Positions 26,205-35,361 of a DNA stretch of 64,000 bases are shown here, piece after piece. Below the pieces are notes generated by a model, which was not told the origin of the DNA, did not search any database, and saw nothing but the letters and a program-made list of their open reading frames with translations. The stretch covers positions 1 to 64,000 of the forward strand of contig NZ_FMVM01000024.1 in the NCBI RefSeq assembly GCF_900102085.1, given 5' to 3'. Source of the stretch: Paenibacillus polysaccharolyticus. Lineage in GTDB: Bacteria > Bacillota > Bacilli > Paenibacillales > Paenibacillaceae. The position numbers and the translations under genes are program-made. Position 1 is the first letter of the stretch. Each line of letters begins with the position of its first letter.

Positions 26205-27595
26205 CACGTTGTCGATCTGATCTGCAGCTTCAATATCTCCTCCCGGATGATCTGCATCCCCTCTGCAATACGCTGTTTCGGAACATTAGAGATGTTCAGT
26301 CGCAACATCTGATCTGTAAATGCGCGGTACGTCCCTTCGGGATAATATCTCTCTGTTGTATCAGCAATAATTCCGCGGTTCTGTAAACGGGACAGCAAGG
26401 TACGGACAGGTATATTCCCTGGCAAAGGGAGGGCGGTATGTTCCCCACCGGTTCGTGGCGCAATACGAAATGGTTCGAAATCGGAATAAGCCTCCAGCTG
26501 TTCTTGCACAACTTCCATCCGCGCGGCATAGCGGCTACGAATGATTTTGCGATGGTGGGCAAACATTCCGCTATGAATGTACACCTCAAGCGCAGCTTGA
26601 GATAACAGTGAGGTGTCGATATCCAGCATTCTTTTCATTGAACCGAAAGAGGCGATCAAGGCCACAGGCGTTACGGCTACACCCATACGAAGTCCAGGGA
26701 ACAGAATCTTGGAATAACTTTTCAGATAAATAACGCGGTCATGTGTATCATAAGCCCATAAAGGATCTTGTCTCGCGTTGTCCTCCAAATCGGCCAGATA
26801 GTCATCTTCGACCAGATAAACATCATATCGCTGTGCTAACCGAAGGAGTCTCTTCTTTTCCGCCGCCTTCATGGAAGTCCCGATCGGATTGTGGAACCGT
26901 GGGATCACATAGAAAAACTTGATATCCCCCTCCGCAAACTGGCGTTCAAGTGAATCCCAGTCCAGTCCTTCCTCAAACGTTCTTCGTACACCAGCAATCG
27001 GTACGTTCAAGCTCTTCAACAAGGTAGGCATATTGTGATATGTAGGCAGCTCCACCATGACTTTGGTTCTTCCACCGGGAAAGGGCATCAAGGCCAGCGC
27101 CGCAAGCGCCTGCTGCACACCCGATGTGATGAAAAACTGTTCCGCTCGCGCAAATATCTGATAATCCGCAAACTGTTTCTGTAATAGCTCAATCAGCGAG
27201 GGCAATCCTTGCTGCGTGCCATATAAAAAAAGCTCATCTTGCTTCTGTTTCATCGCCACTTCCACGCAATGCCGAAAATCCGCATAAGGAAATACCCTTG
27301 GATCAGGAGCCGCGGACGCAAAATCCAGCGGCTCTTGCCAGTCCATATCCTGTACACCTAGACCATTTTGAACAGCATAATAACCGGATTGGGGCACGGC
27401 GTACACCAAATGTCGCTGTTCCAACCATTCATACGCACGAATCGCTGTACTCACACTGCATTGATATTGCTCCGCAACACGACGGACGGCTGGCAACCTT
27501 ATTCCTTTGTCATCCCACTGGCGGCTTCCCTGCTGAACCATTTGCTCCTGTATCCACTGTTGCAATGCATGAGCGATTACCTCATATTTTTTCAC
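26204..27595 (-). CDS. MocR family transcriptional regulator (GntR HTH + aminotransferase-like domain)
   Basis: 463 residues. An N-terminal GntR winged helix (RLPAVRRVAEQYQCSVSTAIRAYEWL, ~30-60) is joined to a class I aminotransferase-like domain with the PLP-binding lysine in VIYLKSYSKILFPGLRMG. MocR regulators use PLP adducts as effectors. The gene is divergent from an EamA transporter across a 159 bp gap containing a perfect 12 bp palindrome, so it probably controls that transporter. The GTG start follows GGAAAGG. The effector is unknown. Confidence 0.93.
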   Translation of the reverse strand: MKKYEVIAHALQQWIQEQMVQQGSRQWDDKGIRLPAVRRVAEQYQCSVSTAIRAYEWLEQRHLVYAVPQSGYYAVQNGLGVQDMDWQEPLDFASAAPDPRVFPYADFRHCVEVAMKQKQDELFLYGTQQGLPSLIELLQKQFADYQIFARAEQFFITSGVQQALAALALMPFPGGRTKVMVELPTYHNMPTLLKSLNVPIAGVRRTFEEGLDWDSLERQFAEGDIKFFYVIPRFHNPIGTSMKAAEKKRLLRLAQRYDVYLVEDDYLADLEDNARQDPLWAYDTHDRVIYLKSYSKILFPGLRMGVAVTPVALIASFGSMKRMLDIDTSLLSQAALEVYIHSGMFAHHRKIIRSRYAARMEVVQEQLEAYSDFEPFRIAPRTGGEHTALPLPGNIPVRTLLSRLQNRGIIADTTERYYPEGTYRAFTDQMLRLNISNVPKQRIAEGMQIIREEILKLQIRSTT

Positions 27596-27619
27596 CTTTC
27601 CACCCCTTATCTACAAAAC

Positions 27620-27631
27620 TGTACCGGTACA
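27620..27631. promoter_or_regulatory. palindromic candidate operator between MocR and EamA genes
   Basis: TGTACCGGTACA is a perfect 12 bp palindrome located 25 bp upstream of the MocR start in the divergent intergenic region. It is a plausible site for the adjacent regulator, by position only. Confidence 0.45.
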
Positions 27632-27754
27632 ATCGCTTGTTTTCCGTATTGTAGCACAGCGGATGTAGAAGTATATTAAATAAGGCTAATATATTCCATC
27701 GCTTGATAGGTAACAGTAAATCTAGTTCATATCGCATTATTGGAGGTAAAAGGA

Positions 27755-28690
27755 ATGAATACTACACATAACCGAACCTATGCTTATATTGCTTCTGTTG
27801 TATATGCTGCCATTATCGGACTATCTTTTTTATTTGTGAAAATGACCGTCACCATTGCTCATCCCTTAGATGTGCTTGCACATCGTTTCGCTCTGTCACT
27901 CATTGTGGTCAGCATTCCTGTGCTATTCGGCTGGATTAAAATCAATCTCCATTGGGCTGACCTGTGGCGAATCATTCCGCTTGGACTGCTCTCGCCCGTA
28001 CTCTTCTTTGCCTTTCAAGCTTTCGGACTGGTAACCTCCAATTCTTCGGAAGCGGGAATTATTCAGGCGATGGTGCCTGTGTTTACCCTTGTTCTGGCCT
28101 CGGTCTTTCTGAAGGAACGTACGTCTATTGTGCAAAAAATGTCTCTGCTCCTTTCTGTCGCTGGCGTCATCTTTATCTTTGCCATGAAAGGTAGCGGTAT
28201 GTCGATGAGTAATATGCAAGGCATTGTGCTACTGGTCCTTTCGGCCATCAGTTTTGCAGGATACGGGGTACTGGCCAGACCACTTACTCGGCAATATAAA
28301 CCGCTGGAACTGACCTGGGTGACCTTAATGGTAGGGTGTGTTGTGTTTAATGCGATTGCACTAATACGTCATGCATTCACAGGCTCGATGGCTGATTATG
28401 TTCAGCCGCTTGGAGATCTATCCTACTTGGGAGCACTCGCTTATCTGGCTATCTTATCTACCATGGTATCCACCCTGTTGTCCAGCTACGCCCTGACTCA
28501 TCTGGAGGCTTCACGTGTCAGTGTGTTCAGTAATCTGTCTACACTCATCTCCATCGCTGGGGGTGCTCTGATTCTACATGAACCTGTCCGGAATTATCAC
28601 TATGTAGGTGCAATCCTGATCATTATCGGTGTACTTGGCACCAACATGAGTGGTCGCAAACGCGCGCTGGTCAGTCATGCTAAAGCATGA
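27755..28690 (+). CDS. DMT superfamily (EamA) transporter
   Basis: About 311 residues, ten predicted membrane segments in two EamA repeats. The motifs SSEAGIIQAMVPVFTLVLASVFLKER at the end of repeat 1 and ASRVSVFSNLSTLISIAGGALILHEP in repeat 2 are typical metabolite-exporter signatures. The ATG at 27755 has GGAGG; the frame also opens at a TTG at 27740. Divergent MocR regulation suggests an amino-acid or amine substrate. Other members export cysteine pathway metabolites or threonine. Confidence 0.9.
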   Translation: MNTTHNRTYAYIASVVYAAIIGLSFLFVKMTVTIAHPLDVLAHRFALSLIVVSIPVLFGWIKINLHWADLWRIIPLGLLSPVLFFAFQAFGLVTSNSSEAGIIQAMVPVFTLVLASVFLKERTSIVQKMSLLLSVAGVIFIFAMKGSGMSMSNMQGIVLLVLSAISFAGYGVLARPLTRQYKPLELTWVTLMVGCVVFNAIALIRHAFTGSMADYVQPLGDLSYLGALAYLAILSTMVSTLLSSYALTHLEASRVSVFSNLSTLISIAGGALILHEPVRNYHYVGAILIIIGVLGTNMSGRKRALVSHAKA

Positions 28691-28818
28691 TACCCGTCAA
28701 GCCAGAAATACCGCAAAAGGTACGATGATTAACGTACCTGAGGCGATGATCCTGTATGAAGCTTCCCAAACACGTTAACACTGCTGAGGATACTCTAATC
28801 TGAAAAGGAGTTCTCAGC

Positions 28819-29934
28819 ATGAAGCGTACACAACCTTCGTTCTTGCAAGCCATGATGTTAATCATGTTATCTGTAGGCCTCATCAGCCATGTATTAATTA
28901 TTCCCGCCCTTCTCAGTGCGGCAAAAAGGGACTCATGGATTTCTGTTTTATTATCTGCCGGTCCACTCGTGATCTTTGCACTAATGCTGGCCTACGTGTC
29001 ACGCTTTCTACAACATCAGACTTTACATGATTGGCTGTCTTCCCATCTTGGTAAACCCGTAGGTTTTCTGTTGCGGGTGGGGAACAGTCTCTTTTTTCTA
29101 TGCGTCATCTACTTTACACTGCGTGACACCACGAATTGGGCCAAAACGAACTATCTCACCGAAACGCCTGTGATCGCAACAACGATCGCACTTATGGCTT
29201 TGTGCGGATATGCTGCCTATAAGGGTATGCGCTCGCTCGCCTTCACAGCAGGACTGATTCTGCCATTAGTTGTGTTGCTCGGCTTCTACGTTGCCATTGT
29301 CAATTCCCAGTATAAAGATTACAACCGTCTTCTGCCTGTGCTGGAGCATGGATGGTCACCCGTATTTCAGGGCATGATTTACAGTCTCGCAGGCATGTTT
29401 GAACTGCTTTTCCTCTGGTACATTCAGCCTCATCTCGCCAAACGTATCAAGCTATGGCAGTATCTAATGCTTGCATTGATCATGGTTGGTTTAACGACAG
29501 GTCCGCTCATTGGAGCGATCGTAGAATTTGACCCTTATGAAGCAGCCAAGATGAGATACCCTGCTTTTGAAGAATGGCGCATTGCCTCCCTGGGCAAATA
29601 TATTGCGCAGACCGATTTCTTTTCCATCTATCAGTGGCTCGCAGGTTCTTTCACCCGGATTAGTCTGGCCATGTATATTGTGGTAGAAATATGGAATATT
29701 AAGAGCACTTCCAGAAGGATGGTTACTTGTGCGTCTTTGGCTATATTTTTTATTCTATCCATGCTGTACCCTCTGGATGATATTACTTTCACGAAGATTC
29801 TGGTTGATTACATCTTTCCATATAATCTCGTGTATCTGAGCGGATTTGCGGTTCTGGCAACAATCGTTGCCTTCATCCATTCACGCCAGCATAGGAGGAA
29901 ACAACGCCATGGAGAAGGAGAAACACCCGATTGA
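28819..29934 (+). CDS. spore germinant receptor B subunit, operon 2
   Basis: 371 residues with ten predicted membrane segments, GerAB/GerKB-type endospore germination permease. It is more diverged from the two B subunits of operon 1 than they are from each other: the GDMM.IYP and VGDFMT motifs are absent, and the N-terminus reads FLQAMMLIMLSVGLISHVLIIPALL. An AAAAGGAG site precedes the ATG. It leads a B-A-C operon; the A-subunit start overlaps its 3' end by 26 bp. Confidence 0.92.
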   Translation: MKRTQPSFLQAMMLIMLSVGLISHVLIIPALLSAAKRDSWISVLLSAGPLVIFALMLAYVSRFLQHQTLHDWLSSHLGKPVGFLLRVGNSLFFLCVIYFTLRDTTNWAKTNYLTETPVIATTIALMALCGYAAYKGMRSLAFTAGLILPLVVLLGFYVAIVNSQYKDYNRLLPVLEHGWSPVFQGMIYSLAGMFELLFLWYIQPHLAKRIKLWQYLMLALIMVGLTTGPLIGAIVEFDPYEAAKMRYPAFEEWRIASLGKYIAQTDFFSIYQWLAGSFTRISLAMYIVVEIWNIKSTSRRMVTCASLAIFFILSMLYPLDDITFTKILVDYIFPYNLVYLSGFAVLATIVAFIHSRQHRRKQRHGEGETPD

Positions 29935-31384
29935 CACAACATCCTACGAGAACCTGCTTGCCTCCCTGAGAAAAAACTTTGAATCCTGTGCGGATGTAGT
30001 CATCCAGACGTTTTCTGCCCAAGATGAGACCGTTCGTTCTGTCATTCTGCTCTATTGCGACGGGCTGGTGGACAGTAAACAAATCAATCAGTTCATCATT
30101 CCACGGTTAGAAAAACATACATTAATTATGGAAGAGGCTGTACCCAAGGAGCTTGGGCTAACCCTGAAACCCATAGATGACATCTCTGATCTCCAAAACA
30201 TAAACATGCTCCTGTTTAGCGGGCAGCTTCTACTTATTTTTGAAAATGGTGTACAGGCCTGCAGTCTGGATATTGCCAATATTCCGGGACGCACACCAGA
30301 AGAGTCTGCCATCGAGACGTCCGTAAAAGGACCGCGCGATGGTTTCACCGAAGAGCTTTCCACCAACATCGCCTTGGTTCGCAAACGATTGAAAACGTCA
30401 TCCATGTGTTATGAGAAAATCATAAAAGGAGATCGCACACAGACAACGATCGGTCTCTTATACGTTAGAGATATTATTAACCCCGAAATTCTAGAGACTG
30501 CTCGTAGCAATCTGAATCAGATTAACGTCGACGGAATCATGGGCACGTCCATCATGGAACGCGCGGTCATGGGAGGCGTGCGAAGCATCTTTCCGCTCAC
30601 GGATAATTCTGAACGTCCAGATTATGTCGCGGACTCCTTAATCAACGGGCGTTTTGCTGTGCTCACGGATGGGTCACCTGTAGCCGTCATCGCACCGACA
30701 ACACTGTTCAATCAGTTAAAATCACCTGAAGACGAGAGCACTCCCTTTTTCATCGTGACCTTTGAACGGATATTACGGATTGCCGGGCTGCTCATTGCCT
30801 GTTTTTTTCCGGCCTTCTACATCGGTCTGACCAGCTTTAATCTGGAGCAAATTCCACTGCCCCTGCTCGCAACGATCGCAGGAACGCGGATGGGATTGCC
30901 CATGCCGGTTACGCTTGAAGCTTTCCTCATGATCTTTATGTTTGAACTGTTCAATGAGGCTGGAAGAAGGCTACCGCGTGCGTTGGGACAGACCGTCAGC
31001 GTAGTCGGCGGCTTAATTATCGGGGATGCGGCCATTCGTGCCGGGATTACATCTCCCACTATAATTGTCACGGTAGCGATCTCCGTCATCTCCAGCTACA
31101 TTCTGGTGAATACGGTTCTGGGGGGAGCCACATCCCAGGTTCGCATCGGAATGTTAATTGCTTCTTCGATCTTGGGGTTATTCGGATTTATGGTTGCTCT
31201 GTTTGCCTTGTTAGTTCATCTCGTATCTCTGGAGTGTTACGGCGTATCCTACCTCTCCCCTGTATCACCTTACATTCCGGGAGATTTCACACAGGCCGTA
31301 TCAATGCCACCTTCCATGACACGCACCAAACGCCCAGCTGTGTTACGCACACAGGATTCTACCCGCCATAAGGACAAACCTTGA
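29909..31384 (+). CDS. spore germinant receptor A subunit, operon 2
   Basis: About 491 residues. The soluble N-terminal half has GRTPEESAIETSVKGPRDGF and RSIFPLTDNSERPD, followed by the membrane half with PRALGQTVSVVGGLIIGDAA, matching GerA proteins. The ATG at 29909 follows AGGAGG by 10 nt. The frame opens earlier at 29846 within the B gene, without a ribosome site. The stop overlaps the C-subunit start. Confidence 0.94.
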   Translation: MEKEKHPIDTTSYENLLASLRKNFESCADVVIQTFSAQDETVRSVILLYCDGLVDSKQINQFIIPRLEKHTLIMEEAVPKELGLTLKPIDDISDLQNINMLLFSGQLLLIFENGVQACSLDIANIPGRTPEESAIETSVKGPRDGFTEELSTNIALVRKRLKTSSMCYEKIIKGDRTQTTIGLLYVRDIINPEILETARSNLNQINVDGIMGTSIMERAVMGGVRSIFPLTDNSERPDYVADSLINGRFAVLTDGSPVAVIAPTTLFNQLKSPEDESTPFFIVTFERILRIAGLLIACFFPAFYIGLTSFNLEQIPLPLLATIAGTRMGLPMPVTLEAFLMIFMFELFNEAGRRLPRALGQTVSVVGGLIIGDAAIRAGITSPTIIVTVAISVISSYILVNTVLGGATSQVRIGMLIASSILGLFGFMVALFALLVHLVSLECYGVSYLSPVSPYIPGDFTQAVSMPPSMTRTKRPAVLRTQDSTRHKDKP

Positions 31385-32538
31385 TGAGATGGACTTGCGT
31401 AAGTAGCATCGTTGCGGTTTGTGTCATGCTGCTGACAGGATGCTGGGATTCCAAGGAAGTGCAAAGCATTAACTTTATTACAGCCATTGGCATCGATTAT
31501 GCGGATAATCAATATACGACATACGCCCAGTTAATCGATTTTTCCAGCATTGCAAAGCAGGAAGGGCCGACACCAAGAGAAGGTAGTCAAATATGGATCG
31601 GAAAAGGTACCGGTACAACGTTAAGTATGGCAATCAACAATCTGTATGAGACATCGCAGCAGCAGACGTTGTGGACTCATGTGAAAGCAATTGTGCTATC
31701 CAAAAATGCATTGGAAGGGCGACTGGAGGATGTTTTTAACACGTTACTTCATTCCGGACAACTGCGATATACACCATGGATCTATGCGACAGAACAAGAT
31801 ATGTCCACTTTGCTCTCTCCCTCCGCGATCCTGAACCAGTCGGCTCAAACGATTGAGTTGTTTGAACCGATGAGACTGTACAGGCAGCATTCCGGGTATG
31901 AGCCCATTCGCCTGCATCAGTTACTTGATAGTCTGAGAGAACCTGCATCTGTGGTGTTGTTGCCTTCCGTTTCCACTAAAAATCAGACATGGCATAACGG
32001 CGAAGAGACCCCGCCGCTGATTCGAATGGATGGATTTTACGTCGTGAGCAATGGAAAAAGTCAGGGGAAAGTCTCTGGTGCCGAAGCAGACGGCGCCCGT
32101 TACGTGAATTATGACCATGTGTACCAATATCCGCTGTACGTCTATGGGAAGCATGGCGGTACTCCTGACCTTACTTTGACTCTTCACAAACCCAAAACGC
32201 GTATAAAGGCGAAAAAAAGTACTAGCGGTATCACCTTTGATCTGTTCACTTCGGTGAAAGGTACGATTGCTGAGGATCATGGCTCTTTTCGTTCTCCCCG
32301 TGTAATGGAGCAAGAGGCAGGCAAGCAGATGGAAGCTCAAATTCGGAGCACATTTGCCACAACCAAAGCGCGCAAAGTAGATTCATTCGGTCTTGTAGAG
32401 CATCTCTACCGGCATCATCCCGATTGGTGGAGAGCTGAGGTTGCCCAGCGGGCAGAACCTCTTGCTCGTATTCATCTCGGCAAAGTTGAGGTCGACGTGA
32501 AGATTCTAAATGCCAGTACGTATAAATATGGGGAGTAA
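31384..32538 (+). CDS. spore germinant receptor C subunit lipoprotein, operon 2
   Basis: About 384 residues. The signal peptide ends in lipobox LLTGC then WDSKEVQSINFITAIGID, the standard GerC opening. The C-terminal domain carries HLYRHHPDWWRA, where GerC proteins have a conserved Tyr/His-Lys/Trp block. The ATG overlaps the A-subunit stop (TGATG). Last gene of operon 2. Confidence 0.93.
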   Translation: MRWTCVSSIVAVCVMLLTGCWDSKEVQSINFITAIGIDYADNQYTTYAQLIDFSSIAKQEGPTPREGSQIWIGKGTGTTLSMAINNLYETSQQQTLWTHVKAIVLSKNALEGRLEDVFNTLLHSGQLRYTPWIYATEQDMSTLLSPSAILNQSAQTIELFEPMRLYRQHSGYEPIRLHQLLDSLREPASVVLLPSVSTKNQTWHNGEETPPLIRMDGFYVVSNGKSQGKVSGAEADGARYVNYDHVYQYPLYVYGKHGGTPDLTLTLHKPKTRIKAKKSTSGITFDLFTSVKGTIAEDHGSFRSPRVMEQEAGKQMEAQIRSTFATTKARKVDSFGLVEHLYRHHPDWWRAEVAQRAEPLARIHLGKVEVDVKILNASTYKYGE

Positions 32539-32548
32539 ACCGAAGAGC

Positions 32549-32595
32549 AAAGACCTGTAATCCGGCATCAAACCAGATGCAGATTACAGGTCTTT
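32549..32595 (+). terminator. terminator of germination operon 2
   Basis: The 14 bp inverted repeat AAAGACCTGTAATC / GATTACAGGTCTTT has a 19-20 nt loop and a short T tract. It begins about 10 nt after the last stop codon. Confidence 0.85.
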
Positions 32596-32679
32596 CTGTG
32601 CTTGGTCAGTGCTTGTTAGCGTGGCAAGATGATTAAGGCACCATACAATATTCTTTTATTTTTTTGTTGCTCACTTCGT

Positions 32680-33075
32680 TTATGCCAAAGGGTACGCCAT
32701 GACACTCATTAGGGCCAGTTCCGGCTGGGTTGTATCCAGGCGGCTGTACTGAATGATGACAGGAACATTACTTGAAACCGTGATGGCATATGGTACACCG
32801 GAAGGGATGCTTTCTTCCCCGGCACGTAGCGATGCGGTACGGATATGTTTTGTTCTTCTAGCCGGGACTTCCGCTTGCATATGTTCCAGCGGATCGCGGT
32901 CTTCAAAGTAAATTGTAATCTCCAGCGTTGCATCCTCACCTCCTGTGTTTAACACACAGATGCTCTCGTGACTCTCCAGCGAGCCTGAGCTATCCGGCGG
33001 GATGTACCCATCCGGGATAACCCAGTACGTATGACCGTGGGATGAGGATTTCGGAAGGCTTGATTGATCTGGCAT
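32680..33075 (-). CDS. sensory rhodopsin transducer-like protein (ASRT family, PF07100 type)
   Basis: 131 residues. The motifs YWVIPDGYIPP, HESICVLNTGGEDATLEITIY, FEDRDP, VPARRTKHIR and IQYSRLDTTQPELALMS follow the pattern of the Anabaena sensory rhodopsin transducer, a small soluble beta-sandwich tetramer. No rhodopsin gene is present in the window, and this family occurs in many non-phototrophic bacteria, sometimes near sugar genes. AAGGAGGAG precedes the ATG. Downstream of the 249 bp repeats and the YesT-like gene on the same strand, so it might have been an end member of the sugar locus. Function in Firmicutes is unknown; I recognised the family from memory. Confidence 0.8.
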   Translation of the reverse strand: MPDQSSLPKSSSHGHTYWVIPDGYIPPDSSGSLESHESICVLNTGGEDATLEITIYFEDRDPLEHMQAEVPARRTKHIRTASLRAGEESIPSGVPYAITVSSNVPVIIQYSRLDTTQPELALMSVMAYPLA

Positions 33076-33114
33076 GATTCTCCTCCTTTTTGCGATACGC
33101 CCTGAAAATTAAAA

Positions 33115-33860
33115 CCTTCGGTGGCTCGCGGGCGGACGCTCGGTGGGCGGATCGGGCTTTGGGCCGCTGTTGGTCCGGGATTTCTTCTATTCCCCTCCAA
33201 GGGGGAAATCCCGTGCCAAACGCGGGCGCTTTGCTCCCTTTTCCCGATTCCGCCCACCTCTCTGCCTTGCTCACCCTCCACTGCTTTTAAAAGGCATGGC
33301 CTTCGCTTCGTTGGGCCATTTTTTTGCGCTCGTTGCTTCGCTGAACTCGCGTTTCATTTAAACCCCTCGGTGGCTCGCGGGCGGACGCTCGGTGGGCGGA
33401 TCGGGCTTTGGGCCGCTGTTGGTCCGGGATTTCTTCTATTCCCCTCCAAGGGGGAAATCCCGTGCCAAACGCGGGCGCTTTGCTCCCTTTTCCCGATTCC
33501 GCCCACCTCTCTGCCTTGCTCACCCTCCACTGCTTTTAAAAGGCATGGCCTTCGCTTCGTTGGGCCATTTTTTTGTGCTCGTTGCTTCGCTGAACTCGCA
33601 TTTCATTTAAACCCCTCGGTGGCTCGCGGGCGGACGCTCGGTGGGCGGATCGGGCTTTGGGCCGCTGTTGGTCCGGGATTTCTTCTATTCCCCCTCCAAG
33701 GGGGAAATCCCGTGCCAAACGCGGGCGCTTTGCTCCCTTTTCCCGATTCCGCCCTCCTCTCTGCCTCGCTCACCCTCCACTGCTTTTAAAAGGCATGGCC
33801 TTCGCTTCGTTGGGCCATTTTTTTGTGCTCGTTGCTTCGCTGAACTCGCGTTTTATCTTT
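33115..33860. repeat. three tandem 249 bp repeats with long hairpins
   Basis: Units begin at GTGGCTCGCGGGCGGACG, at 33121, 33370 and 33619: exactly 249 bp apart and nearly identical. Unit 3 has one extra C in the C-rich run at ~33690. Within each unit GGTGGGCGGATCGGG pairs with CCCGATTCCGCCCACC ~110 nt on (one bulge), and GGGATTTC pairs with GAAATCCC inside it. A second hairpin (ATGGCC / GGCCAT, then seven T) near the unit end looks like a plus-strand terminator. The block is much more GC rich than its surroundings. A plus-strand frame runs through all copies, but it has no ribosome site and its phase is broken in unit 3. Confidence 0.9.
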
Positions 33861-33985
33861 CAACAGATGCAGTTCAAGTTAACTCTCAGACGCACAGGAC
33901 TTAAAATCCTGCGGTATCAAATTTCAGCAACTTAAAAATCAGAGCCTCACCAAAACAGTTTGTTCCTTACTCACTACATTTGCTC
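33861..33985. other. short non-coding tail after the tandem repeats
   Basis: Nothing recognised between the last repeat and the stop of the acetylesterase gene. Confidence 0.5.
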
Positions 33986-35317
33986 TTATCTGAGGTACAT
34001 TTGCAATGGTTGCAAATGCATCTCGCGGATAGCTTCAGCTACCTGCTCTGCCAAGCGGCGTGCGCCTCGCTCCTGAAAATGTGTGTTATCTTCCATCCCG
34101 GTTGGGAAGTTGATATATTCGCCAGGCAACACCCACATAAAATCATCTTTGGTTCCTTCTTCACCCGCCTGCTCAAACATCAGGCGGCTGCGTTCGGCCA
34201 GATCGATTAGCGGCACTTCTTCATCTGCCGCAAGTTCACGTACGGCAGTGATATAATCGCCGTGTGTATCGGTCAATGTGCCGTCTTTCGCAAAGTATCG
34301 GCGATGCACTGGTGTGATCAGCACCGGACGCGCCTCAGCCTCGCGTGCGGCATCAATATATTTTTTCAAATACTGCTTATAAGTGGTAAAAGGATCTGTC
34401 CCCCGTTCCGGGTCAGGCTTCTCGTCGTTATGTCCAAATTGAATAAATAGAAAGTCATCGGGCTTTATTTGCTCCCTAATTGCATCCAAGCGGCCTTCAT
34501 GAATAAAACTACGGGAACTCCGCCCTGAATGTGCATGGTTATCCACGGCAACGTCATGTTTGAACTGTGCAGGCAGTAGTTGTCCCCAGCCGCAATACGG
34601 GTATCCGCTCTCTGGCTGATCTGTTACCGTTGAATCGCCCGCGAGAAACACGGTCATCGTTTGATTGGCCAGCGTTATTTCCATTGCATTGATCCGAGGT
34701 GCAGGTCCCGAGAAGGTCAGGCGAAGCTTTCCCCCGCGAACAACAACGGCAAACCGCATTTCTGCGCATTGCCCCGCCACCGTGCGAATCGTGGGTAACA
34801 TCAGCCGACCTTCTCCTGCTTTGACACGCGTGATTGTATCCGCAAGCGGATCTCCGGCAATCAGTAACACCTGATACGTCCCGTCGGGCACATCTACGAC
34901 AAACGATGCCTTAAGCGGGATGCAAAAGCTGGAACGCAAGCGGGCAGACATTGTTGCCTGCCCTTGCGATGGATAACCCCCATTTGAAGAAGGCGACCCA
35001 TCTCCCTGCTCTTCAACCCGTTGCTTTTCATACACCAGTGAACCGGATTCAAATCCGAATCCTTGGCTCTCATCGTATATCGTTGTAGACGAAACGGCCA
35101 CATAGCCATCTGCTTTTCTTACATTCGTATGGATGCCTTCTCTGCAAGCTTCCTTATCGGACTTCCTCATGCTTAAAGTAGATTCCGATACGATTTCTGA
35201 TCTACGATCAGATTGAGCCGTGATCGGGCCAAAACTAAACTTCCACGAGGATCTCTTTTGTTCTACTTGTTCTACTTTTTCTGCATGTTCTGCGTTTTCC
35301 AAGTCTGCAGCATCCAC
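33986..35317 (-). CDS. SGNH-hydrolase, rhamnogalacturonan acetylesterase-like (YesT/RhgT type)
   Basis: 443 residues. The C-terminal ~230 residues are an SGNH esterase: GDSTVTDQPE (nucleophile Ser), a Gly-containing NHAHSGRSSRSF block, FGHNDEKPD (Asn) and DNTHFQERGA (Asp/His). This is the signature of rhamnogalacturonan acetylesterases, which remove acetyl groups from pectin backbones. The N-terminal ~200 residues form a beta-rich domain as in YesT. No signal peptide is seen, so it would act on imported oligomers, matching the upstream importer genes. The GTG start follows GGAGGAG. Confidence 0.88.
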   Translation of the reverse strand: MDAADLENAEHAEKVEQVEQKRSSWKFSFGPITAQSDRRSEIVSESTLSMRKSDKEACREGIHTNVRKADGYVAVSSTTIYDESQGFGFESGSLVYEKQRVEEQGDGSPSSNGGYPSQGQATMSARLRSSFCIPLKASFVVDVPDGTYQVLLIAGDPLADTITRVKAGEGRLMLPTIRTVAGQCAEMRFAVVVRGGKLRLTFSGPAPRINAMEITLANQTMTVFLAGDSTVTDQPESGYPYCGWGQLLPAQFKHDVAVDNHAHSGRSSRSFIHEGRLDAIREQIKPDDFLFIQFGHNDEKPDPERGTDPFTTYKQYLKKYIDAAREAEARPVLITPVHRRYFAKDGTLTDTHGDYITAVRELAADEEVPLIDLAERSRLMFEQAGEEGTKDDFMWVLPGEYINFPTGMEDNTHFQERGARRLAEQVAEAIREMHLQPLQMYLR

Positions 35318-35361
35318 TAATTTTCTCCTCCATGTATTATTGGTTTGATGCGCTCGCCTCG

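Noticed and set aside
33121..33789. 222-residue plus-strand frame through the tandem repeats
   Set aside because: It is open only because the unit length (249) is a multiple of three. It lacks a ribosome site, the reading phase is changed by the extra C in unit 3, and the sequence is dominated by hairpins.
33115..33860. CRISPR array
   Set aside because: Repeats are 249 bp, directly adjacent with no spacers, and no cas genes are present.
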